Translations under genes and position numbers: made by a program
Assembly (NCBI GenBank): GCA_024226105.1
Contig: JAAELZ010000276.1
Coordinates: 1-12,501, forward strand
Direction of reading: 5' to 3'
DNA length: 12,501 nt
Source of the DNA: Pseudomonadota bacterium
Lineage (GTDB): Bacteria; Pseudomonadota; Gammaproteobacteria; Arenicellales; Poriferihabitantaceae
In this document: positions 1 through 5,553 of the stretch, piece by piece
How the letters are laid out: each line of letters begins with the position of its first letter
Position numbering within the stretch: the first letter of the stretch is position 1
The notes under the pieces: generated by a model
What the model was told of the DNA's origin: nothing
Databases searched by the model: none
The model's input: only the letters and a program-made list of their open reading frames with translations

Positions 1-127
1 CCACGATGCCCTTGGCGTCAATGCGTTCTATGTGCAATTCCTGCAACATGCCATTATCAACAATGGCCACACGGGTTTCCTGGGGCGTGACATTTACCAG
101 GATCTCTTCGTTTCGGGGCTGGTTCAT
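1..127 (-). CDS. rng: Ribonuclease G, N-terminal fragment (cut by window edge)
   Basis: RNase G is a cytoplasmic endoribonuclease of the RNase E/G family that matures the 5' end of 16S rRNA and takes part in mRNA decay. Only the first 42 codons are present; the gene runs off the left edge. They read MNQPRNEEILVNVTPQETRV and continue through an IVDNG stretch and an ELHIERIDAKGIV stretch, the characteristic RNase G N-terminus just before the S1 domain. The ATG at 127 is 29 bases beyond the maf stop, so the gene is probably the distal member of an rlmH-maf-rng operon. No good Shine-Dalgarno precedes it. An in-frame TTG at 154 is a weaker alternative start. Family assignment is confident because this N-terminus is highly conserved; the catalytic part is not visible. 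Confidence 0.92.
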   Translation of the reverse strand, partial: MNQPRNEEILVNVTPQETRVAIVDNGMLQELHIERIDAKGIV

Positions 128-156
128 ATTCGCGGTTCGATAGGGTTTGCCCAATT

Positions 157-738
157 CTACTCGGGAAGCAACCCCGCAGTACGTAAAAGTTGTGAAGTCA
201 TCCACAGTGGAAGCCCGACGATGGCACTGTAGTCGCCGTCGATATGCTCCACAAAGGCGCCGGCCCGGCCCTGGATGCCGTAGCTGCCTGCCTTGTCATA
301 GGGTTCATCGGTATCACAATAGGCCACAATCTGTGCGCGGCTCAGTTTACCAAATCGCACCTGCGAGATGACACTGCGTGTCAGCGACTGGCCTGCACCG
401 ACCAGGCAAACCGAGCTGATAACCTGGTGGGTATTTTCCGAAAGCAGGCTTAGTGTGTCGATCGCCTCCAGCCGTGAAGCCGGTTTGCCGAATACGCGAT
501 CTCCGAGCGATACTGTGGTGTCGGAACCCAGCACCCAAATGTCACTTGTGGCACCATCTGCGACGGCTTGAGCCTTGCCCAGTGCCAGACGCTCAGTCAT
601 TGTTACCGGCGCTTCATCCGCTTGTCGCGTCTCGTCGATATCCGCGACCAGAACACGGAATTTTACGCCCAGGCGCGCCAGTAGTTCTTTTCGCCGTGGA
701 GAAGCGGAAGCGAGGATCAGGGGGGCGGGTAAAGACAT
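157..738 (-). CDS. maf: Maf-family nucleotide pyrophosphatase (YhdE-type, dTTP/UTP)
   Basis: A 193-residue cytoplasmic Maf protein. These enzymes hydrolyse non-canonical or excess nucleoside triphosphates to the monophosphate and PPi; the YhdE branch prefers dTTP and UTP. Visible family motifs are the N-terminal ASASPRRKELL nucleotide-binding loop (about residues 11-21), the GSDTTVSLGDRVFGKP stretch (about 71-86) containing the catalytic acidic residue, EPYDKAGSYGIQG (about 145-157) and GDYSAIVGLPL near the C-terminus. Length fits the family. The ATG at 738 lies 18 bases after the rlmH stop and 29 bases separate its stop from rng, so the three genes look co-transcribed. The maf-rng order is common in gammaproteobacteria, where older literature linked Maf to septum inhibition. 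The subfamily is assigned by overall likeness to E. coli YhdE and is less certain than the family. Confidence 0.93.
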   Translation of the reverse strand: MSLPAPLILASASPRRKELLARLGVKFRVLVADIDETRQADEAPVTMTERLALGKAQAVADGATSDIWVLGSDTTVSLGDRVFGKPASRLEAIDTLSLLSENTHQVISSVCLVGAGQSLTRSVISQVRFGKLSRAQIVAYCDTDEPYDKAGSYGIQGRAGAFVEHIDGDYSAIVGLPLWMTSQLLRTAGLLPE

Positions 739-756
739 GGTGATGGATGATGATTG

Positions 757-1227
757 CTAACGATGATACGGCAGGCCTTCGGTAATAGACCAGGCGCGAT
801 AAAGTTGTTCGGCCAGCATTACGCGGGCGACATGGTGCGTGAAGGTCATTTCTGACAGCGTCCATTTTTCATCCGCCCCGGAAAGAAGTGCAGGACCAAT
901 ACCCTCAGGCCCGCCGATTACGAAGTTAATACTTTGCCCTGACTGCTGCCAGTCCAGCAGTTTATCGGCGAAGGCGAGTGAATCGTGGGCTCTGCCCTGT
1001 CGGTCCAGGCAAATCAGCTTTGATCCAGCGGGAACTTGTTTCAGGATTGCTTCGCCTTCACGTGAGAGGATACGGGAAATATCAGCATTTTTCCCACGTT
1101 TCTGTGCCGGGACTTCGACCAGCTCTACCCGGGTATTCCCCCGTATACGATTAATATATTCTCGTGTTCCTTCATTTACCCACGTCGGCATTTTGTCACC
1201 CACAGTAAGAAGTTTTATCTTGAGCAT
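757..1227 (-). CDS. rlmH: 23S rRNA pseudouridine-1915 N3-methyltransferase RlmH
   Basis: RlmH is a small SPOUT-class methyltransferase that uses S-adenosylmethionine to methylate pseudouridine 1915 in helix 69 of 23S rRNA on assembled 70S ribosomes. The 156-residue product matches the usual length (155 in E. coli). Visible features are the start MLKIKLLTVGDKMPTWV, the LDRQG segment, the FVIGGPEGIG loop of the trefoil-knot SAM site, and the C-terminal THHVARVMLAEQLYRAWSI and GLPYHR that close the active site. It is the first gene of the rlmH-maf-rng run and is divergent from dnaG, with 172 bases between the starts. It more usually sits next to rsfS (ybeB); that gene is absent here. A TAGG just upstream of the ATG is too close to be a good ribosome binding site. 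Confidence 0.96.
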   Translation of the reverse strand: MLKIKLLTVGDKMPTWVNEGTREYINRIRGNTRVELVEVPAQKRGKNADISRILSREGEAILKQVPAGSKLICLDRQGRAHDSLAFADKLLDWQQSGQSINFVIGGPEGIGPALLSGADEKWTLSEMTFTHHVARVMLAEQLYRAWSITEGLPYHR

Positions 1228-1265
1228 TGCCTAAGTGAAAGTCTGTGTAGAGTTTAAAAGATTTG

Positions 1266-1344
1266 TTCACCGCGAAGATCACGAAGAAAAAAGGGTAAAA
1301 TCAGCTATTCCATTCTTCGTGCGCTTTGCAAGCTTCGTGGTAAA
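1266..1344. repeat. Imperfect palindromic intergenic repeat (CACGAAG type)
   Basis: In the rlmH-dnaG intergenic region the left arm at 1266-1288 carries two copies of a CACGAAG-like word (one mutated to CGCGAAG). The right arm at 1313-1344 carries the complementary CTTCGTG word twice. Read as reverse complement, the right arm begins TTTACCACGAAG and ends CACGAAGAA, matching the left arm's TTCACCGCGAAG and CACGAAGAA, with about nine extra bases between. The central loop is about 24 bases. It resembles dispersed palindromes rich in CACGAAG that I recall from many environmental proteobacterial genomes; I cannot confirm copy number here. It could form a cruciform in DNA or a hairpin in either leader. 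Confidence 0.6.
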
Positions 1345-1362
1345 TTGCGTTAAAACTATTAT
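1334..1362 (+). promoter_or_regulatory. Candidate sigma70 promoter for dnaG
   Basis: A good -10-like hexamer TATTAT at 1357-1362 is preceded, after exactly 17 bases, by a weak -35-like TTCGTG at 1334-1339 that lies inside the right arm of the palindromic repeat. Transcription would start near 1369, about 30 bases before the dnaG ATG. No strong ribosome binding site is visible before the ATG. Pattern match only. Confidence 0.3.
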
Positions 1363-1399
1363 GCAACAAATTGGCAGAGTGATTTCAATTTATAACTAA

Positions 1400-3178
1400 A
1401 TGGCCAGAATTCCTGAACAATTTATTGACGAACTGATTTCGCGGTCGGATATTGCCGAGCTGATTGATCACCGCGTACCCCTACAGCGTGCGGGCAGTGA
1501 GTTTCGTGCCTGTTGCCCGTTTCATAACGAAAAAACGCCGTCATTTTACGTCAGCCCGGCAAAGCAGTTTTATCATTGCTTTGGATGTGGCGCGCACGGC
1601 ACGGTGATCAGCTTTCTGATGAACTATGACAACATGGAATTTCTCGATGCGGTGGATGTCCTGGCATCGCAAGCAGGCATGCAGGTGCCAAAAGATGCGC
1701 AGCCGGATGATAAGAGTCGACGCAAACAGGCAGCCTTATACGATATTGTCGAGCGCGCAAACCGTTGGTACCAGCTGCAACTCAAGCAGCATCCGGATGC
1801 CCGGCAGGCAATAGACTACCTAAAAGAGCGCGGCCTGGATGGGAAAACCGCGGCTGAATTCGGCGTCGGCTTTGCACCGGATGGATGGGACAATTTGATC
1901 AAGGCCCTGGGGCAGGAACCTCAGGATCTGGAACGAATGGCCGAAGCCGGCCTGGTAATTAAAAAGGACGAAGGCGGGTATTACGATCGTTTTCGCGGGC
2001 GAGTGATGTTTCCGATTGAGGATCACCGCGGTAAGTTGGTTGGTTTTGGCGGGCGGGTGATGGGAAAAGGTGAGCCCAAATATCTTAATTCTCCTGAGAC
2101 GCCTCTTTTTCACAAGGGTTCGGAACTGTATGGCCTGTACCGGGCGCGACGCGAGATGGGAAAGCTTGATGAGTCGGTGGTGGTCGAAGGTTATATGGAC
2201 GTCGTCGGCCTGGCGCAAAACGGGGTAGACAATTCGGTTGCAACGCTTGGCACCGCTACCACCCCGGTACATTTGCAACGCCTGTTTCGTGCCGCTTCCA
2301 GGGTGGTGTTTTGTTTTGATGGTGATCGAGCGGGCCGCAAGGCGGCCTGGCGTGCGCTGGAGGTCGCCCTGCCTTTTATGGAAGACGGTCGGCAGATCAA
2401 ATTTTTGTTAATGCCCGAGGGTGAAGACCCGGACTCTCTAATCCGCAAAGAGGGTAAGCAGGCCTTTCTACAGCGATTGGAGAATTCTCTGTCACTGGAC
2501 ACTTTTTTATTCAGTGGCCTGACCGCCCGGCTGGATTTAAGTCAGATGGACCAGCGTGCCAGGCTTGCGAGCCTCGCCCGGCCCCTGTTGCAAAAGCTGC
2601 CGCAGGGCGATTTTAAAAGCATGATGTATGCTCATTTAGGCGAACTGGTTGGCGTCGCCCAGCACGAGGTACAGGCCGTACCTCCGGCTCCACCTCCCGT
2701 AGCGAGGCCCGAGAAAACAGAGCAAGCCGAAGCGGTTTCGCAGCTATCGCCGCACGTGCGCGATTCTCTCAGGCTGTTGCTGCAGTTTCCAGAGCTGATT
2801 GAGGTGGCAAATGAATTTGAACTCAATGCAGATAATGATTCCTGGCTTGATATGCTGGATCAACTTATTGGCATGATTAATGTAAACCCGCAAATCAATA
2901 CTGCACGCCTGGTGGAAAGGTTGCGATTCCACGCGCAGTATTCGATTCTGGCAAAACTCGCGGCCGACGATTTTGATCTGGAAGAAGATAAGCGCCAGCA
3001 TCATTTGCGCGATCTGATGTCCAGGATAGACCTGATTTCCCTGCAAAAACAGGTAACGGGTTTACTCAGTATTACCGCTGAGCGAAAATTTACCGCTGAA
3101 GAGCACAAAAGGTTAAACAATTTGTATGCACAAATGAATAGGTACAAGCAATCAGGACGGGATGAAAATGCCACTTAA
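1400..3178 (+). CDS. dnaG: DNA primase DnaG
   Basis: DnaG synthesises the RNA primers for lagging-strand replication and is recruited by the DnaB helicase. The 592-residue product is full length (581 in E. coli). The N-terminal CHC2 zinc finger has C39, H42, C60 and C63. The RNA-polymerase core contains the RFRGRVMFPIEDHRGKLVGF basic motif around 195-215. The Toprim domain has the catalytic glutamate E263 in VVEGYMD and the metal-binding D307 and D309 in FDGD, matching E265, D309 and D311 of E. coli. A proline/alanine-rich linker near 425-440 leads into the C-terminal DnaB-binding domain. The gene is not flanked by rpsU or rpoD as it usually is in gammaproteobacteria. Instead its last 17 bases overlap a histidine kinase. 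All key residues are intact, so it is probably the cell's main primase. Confidence 0.98.
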   Translation: MARIPEQFIDELISRSDIAELIDHRVPLQRAGSEFRACCPFHNEKTPSFYVSPAKQFYHCFGCGAHGTVISFLMNYDNMEFLDAVDVLASQAGMQVPKDAQPDDKSRRKQAALYDIVERANRWYQLQLKQHPDARQAIDYLKERGLDGKTAAEFGVGFAPDGWDNLIKALGQEPQDLERMAEAGLVIKKDEGGYYDRFRGRVMFPIEDHRGKLVGFGGRVMGKGEPKYLNSPETPLFHKGSELYGLYRARREMGKLDESVVVEGYMDVVGLAQNGVDNSVATLGTATTPVHLQRLFRAASRVVFCFDGDRAGRKAAWRALEVALPFMEDGRQIKFLLMPEGEDPDSLIRKEGKQAFLQRLENSLSLDTFLFSGLTARLDLSQMDQRARLASLARPLLQKLPQGDFKSMMYAHLGELVGVAQHEVQAVPPAPPPVARPEKTEQAEAVSQLSPHVRDSLRLLLQFPELIEVANEFELNADNDSWLDMLDQLIGMINVNPQINTARLVERLRFHAQYSILAKLAADDFDLEEDKRQHHLRDLMSRIDLISLQKQVTGLLSITAERKFTAEEHKRLNNLYAQMNRYKQSGRDENAT

Positions 3179-4373
3179 TGACCCCTTGCAGGAAATAACC
3201 AACTGGGCATCCCAAATTCGCCAGGGCGACTTTTCTGCCCGCTTGAAATTGAGCAATGCGCAATTTTCTTCCACCGAAGATGATATTAATCGCCTTGCTG
3301 AATGGCTGCAAAGCCTGGCCAGGCAAAGTCAGGAGGAGTTGAGCGATCGTGAGCAACTTATCCAGAGCCATTCCGATTCTCTGAAGCTGGTTTACGACAT
3401 TACTTCAGGCCTGAATAAAACCTACGATGCAAAGGAGTTTATTTCCCAGTACCTTGCGACACTCAAAGAGCTGTCAGGTGCGCAACGTGCGGATGCCTAT
3501 TTACATAACCGGCAGGGAGATGAATCTTTATTGGCCAGCCTGGCAGACAAAGACGCAGTAGAGCGAGCAGATGAAAACTGTATGGTGGTGCCGCTTTCGG
3601 TAAAAGATCGGCTTTATGGTGAGTATCATTTATATATGGATCAACCCGTTACCCGGTTGTCGGCCAGCACCCGGGATTTATTGTCAAATATAGGCCTGAA
3701 TTTGGGTATGGCGCTTGAAAAACAGGAGCAGGAGCAGGATTCCACGATGCTCGGGCGCATGGCTGAACGCACGGCGTTCGCACACGAGTTGCATGACTCG
3801 ATGGCTCAGACGCTTGCGTCCTTACGCTTTCAGGTGCGCATCCTTGATGGTTTGTTACAGGATGTAACGCAAACACGCGTCTGGGAGCAAATGGAAACAG
3901 TTGAAAAGCTGGTCGATCTCGCGCACGAGGAGCTACGTAGTCTGATCGGGCAATTCAGGGCGCCGATCGAAGTAGGAAGTCTAAGCAGCGGAATGAAAAA
4001 AATACTGGCCCGTTTTCGCACCGAGTCCGGAATTCCGGTTTTTTTCCAGAACCAGTGTGAGGATATCCAGTTACCGGAGGAGACAGAGATTGCGATTATT
4101 CGGGTGGCACAGGAATCGCTAAAGAATATATGCAAGCATTCACAGGCTGAAACAGTGCGAATTCTGTTGCGTAAGCTTTCCGGGGAACAATGTATGATGT
4201 TGATTGAAGATGATGGTGTAGGCTTTGACTTTTTGCCGGAACGGGAACATGCTGGTATGCATATCGGCCTGTCAGTAATGGAAGAGCGTGCAAAACAGGT
4301 AGGCGGCACTTTCAGTATTGAAAGTGAAAAAGGCGAAGGTACGCGGATTATGTTGACCTTTTCTCTCACTTAG
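3162..4373 (+). CDS. Soluble NarX-like sensor histidine kinase (HisKA_3)
   Basis: A 403-residue histidine kinase of the NarX/UhpB (HisKA_3) class with no membrane segment, so probably cytoplasmic. Residues about 5-60 look like a HAMP-type linker (QGDFSARL) and coiled coil. About 70-190 look like a GAF-type sensor module, as in the central part of NarX. The H-box AHELHDSMAQ has the phosphoacceptor H211 followed by D212. The HATPase_c domain has the N-box VAQESLKNICKH (N322), DDGVGF (D351, G352, G354) and a GEGTRI lid end. NarX is about 600 residues; this protein lacks the periplasmic ligand domain and both membrane helices. The start overlaps dnaG; an in-frame ATG at 3168 is equally possible, and AGGA at 3154-3157 could serve either. 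The NarL-type regulator follows after 98 bases and is the obvious partner. The signal is unknown. Confidence 0.88.
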   Translation: MKMPLNDPLQEITNWASQIRQGDFSARLKLSNAQFSSTEDDINRLAEWLQSLARQSQEELSDREQLIQSHSDSLKLVYDITSGLNKTYDAKEFISQYLATLKELSGAQRADAYLHNRQGDESLLASLADKDAVERADENCMVVPLSVKDRLYGEYHLYMDQPVTRLSASTRDLLSNIGLNLGMALEKQEQEQDSTMLGRMAERTAFAHELHDSMAQTLASLRFQVRILDGLLQDVTQTRVWEQMETVEKLVDLAHEELRSLIGQFRAPIEVGSLSSGMKKILARFRTESGIPVFFQNQCEDIQLPEETEIAIIRVAQESLKNICKHSQAETVRILLRKLSGEQCMMLIEDDGVGFDFLPEREHAGMHIGLSVMEERAKQVGGTFSIESEKGEGTRIMLTFSLT

Positions 4374-4471
4374 GTCATTCTCTAAGGCATTAAGGGCATT
4401 TTGCTACGCCTTAGCGTAACTGCCCGGCATTTCAAACACGATTTTTTATATACATAGCGGAGGTTCTGCAC
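4374..4471 (+). other. Kinase-regulator spacer with small inverted repeats
   Basis: This 98-base gap is longer than the other spacers in the operon. It holds CTAAGGC at 4382-4388 matched by GCCTTAG at 4408-4414, and an overlapping tighter hairpin TACGC-CTTA-GCGTA at 4405-4418; the two structures are mutually exclusive because they share bases. No T-tract follows, so neither is a standard terminator. GGAGG at 4459-4463 is the ribosome binding site of the next gene. Whether the structures regulate translation is unknown. Confidence 0.35.
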
Positions 4472-5131
4472 GTGCGCGTTCTATTAATAGATGACCATGC
4501 CTTGTTTAGAGAAGGCATTGTAGGCTTACTGGAAACACGCGGCATCGAAATTGATGCAACGGGGGACAGCAGTGAAGGGATCGCACTGGTTGCTTCAAGC
4601 AAACCGGATGTTATTTTGCTGGATTTACGCATGCCGGAAATGAATGGCATTGAAGTGCTGCAGAAACTCAATGAGCTTGACAATAAAGTCCCGGTCGTGA
4701 TGCTTACGACGAGTGCAGATGATCGTGATCTATCAGAGGCACTGCGTAACGGTGTGAAGGGCTATTTGCTCAAAGACATGGAGCCCGATGAGCTGATTTC
4801 GTCACTGCGCGATATTGTTAGCGGCAAAACCGTGGTTGCCCCGGACCTGACTTCGGCCCTGGCTAACCTGGTGAAAGACGGTGATTCGGCCGACGCCAGG
4901 GTTGCGGCTTCTCCTTTCAGCAGTTTAACGCCCCGGGAGATGGAGATTCTGTGCCATCTGGCTGAAGGGGAGAGCAATAAAGTGATTGCAAGGAACCTGA
5001 ATATTTCGGACGGAACCGTCAAGCTGCACGTAAAGGCGATTTTGCGAAAGCTTGAAGTTCATTCGCGCGTTGAAGCGGCGGTGATGGCTGTAGAGCGACG
5101 CCTGTGCAATCGTAAAATGATGAGTGATTAG
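4472..5131 (+). CDS. NarL/FixJ-family response regulator
   Basis: A 219-residue two-component transcription factor. The receiver domain (about 1-118) has the acidic pair D7/D8, phosphoacceptor D51 in LLDLRMPEMNG, switch threonine T79 or T80, and K101 in GYLLKD. A linker leads to a LuxR-type helix-turn-helix at about 152-210 (LTPREMEILCHLAEGESNKVIA, then DGTVKLHVKAILRKL). Length matches NarL (216). The start is GTG: GGAGG at 4459-4463 sits eight bases upstream and no ATG precedes it in frame. It is expected to be phosphorylated by the upstream kinase. Targets are not visible; I did not see a convincing paired NarL heptamer site upstream of the genes in this window. It resembles NarL, but nitrate control should not be assumed because the kinase lacks a nitrate-binding periplasmic domain. 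Confidence 0.93.
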   Translation: MRVLLIDDHALFREGIVGLLETRGIEIDATGDSSEGIALVASSKPDVILLDLRMPEMNGIEVLQKLNELDNKVPVVMLTTSADDRDLSEALRNGVKGYLLKDMEPDELISSLRDIVSGKTVVAPDLTSALANLVKDGDSADARVAASPFSSLTPREMEILCHLAEGESNKVIARNLNISDGTVKLHVKAILRKLEVHSRVEAAVMAVERRLCNRKMMSD

Positions 5132-5145
5132 AGAAAGGTAATCAA

Positions 5146-5349
5146 ATGAGTATAGATAGACTGGTATTGGCATTTGCGGGCGTGGTCATATTGTTGTCGC
5201 TGGTATTGACGCACTATCACAATCCAAACTGGATGTGGTTAACGGCTTTTGTCGGGGCTAACCTGCTGCAATCTGCGTTTACCGGGTTTTGCCCTCTGGC
5301 CAACATTCTCAAAGCAATGGGTAAGAAACCCGGGCAGGCGTTTGACTGA
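5146..5349 (+). CDS. Small DUF2892-like inner-membrane protein
   Basis: A 67-residue protein with two hydrophobic segments (about 5-23 and 29-46) and an FTGFCPL motif at about 45-51 (C49, P50), followed by a basic tail. This is the pattern of the DUF2892 or YgaP-transmembrane family, in which a cysteine in a GxCPL turn follows the second helix. Such domains occur alone or fused to rhodanese, as in YgaP, and are often associated with sulfur or redox metabolism; no exact function is known. AGAAAGG at 5132-5138 gives a good ribosome binding site, and the gene begins 14 bases after the regulator stop, so it is the last gene of the operon before the terminator at 5378. It might be a target or accessory of the two-component system. 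Confidence 0.75.
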   Translation: MSIDRLVLAFAGVVILLSLVLTHYHNPNWMWLTAFVGANLLQSAFTGFCPLANILKAMGKKPGQAFD

Positions 5350-5377
5350 ACTATTCGCGGCTTACCCGGAATCCCCC

Positions 5378-5402
5378 AGAGCCGCTAATGCGGCTCTTTT
5401 TT
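5378..5402 (+). terminator. Rho-independent terminator of the dnaG-kinase-regulator operon
   Basis: A perfect eight-base-pair stem AGAGCCGC / GCGGCTCT with the four-base loop TAAT is followed directly by a run of T residues to 5402. It lies 28 bases after the stop of the DUF2892-like gene and is correctly oriented to end the plus-strand operon. Confidence 0.9.
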
Positions 5403-5445
5403 GCTGTTCTGCCAGCATAACCGCACTTTACAAATAGCTGCCTTT

Positions 5446-5490
5446 AAAACACAGAGAACACAAACATCGATTTTCTCTGTGCCCTCTGCG
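5446..5490. repeat. Imperfect palindromic intergenic repeat (CACAGAG type)
   Basis: The left arm at 5446-5463 reads AAAACACAGAGAACACA. The right arm at 5471-5490 is TTTTCTCTGTGCCCTCTGCG, whose reverse complement begins CGCAGAG, continues GGCACAGAG and ends in AAAA. Each arm thus carries one or two copies of a CACAGAG word and the arms can pair. The layout matches the CACGAAG element at 1266-1344 but with a different word. It lies between the terminator and the molybdoenzyme gene. Copy number cannot be judged from one window. Confidence 0.55.
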
Positions 5491-5499
5491 TAAGGGCTT

Positions 5500-5528
5500 T
5501 TGGAATACAATAAAGACAGCAATATACA
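5500..5528 (+). promoter_or_regulatory. Candidate sigma70 promoter for the molybdoenzyme-Sco operon
   Basis: TTGGAA at 5500-5505 and TATACA at 5523-5528 are separated by exactly 17 bases, each matching four of six consensus positions. Transcription would begin near 5535, about 20 bases before the chosen ATG at 5554. It begins ten bases after the right arm of the palindromic repeat. Pattern match only. Confidence 0.35.
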
Positions 5529-5553
5529 AATAATATCGAGAACAAGACCCATC

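Noticed and set aside
839..1234. A 131-codon plus-strand frame opposite rlmH
   Set aside because: rlmH on the other strand has all its family motifs; the antisense product is low-complexity in S, P and R and resembles nothing.
3830..4369. A 179-codon minus-strand frame opposite the kinase ATPase domain
   Set aside because: The kinase carries intact H, N and G boxes in the other frame; the antisense product is serine-rich without motifs.
4447..4454. TATATA/TATACA before the response regulator as a promoter -10
   Set aside because: No matching -35 at proper spacing, and transcription would start within the ribosome binding site.
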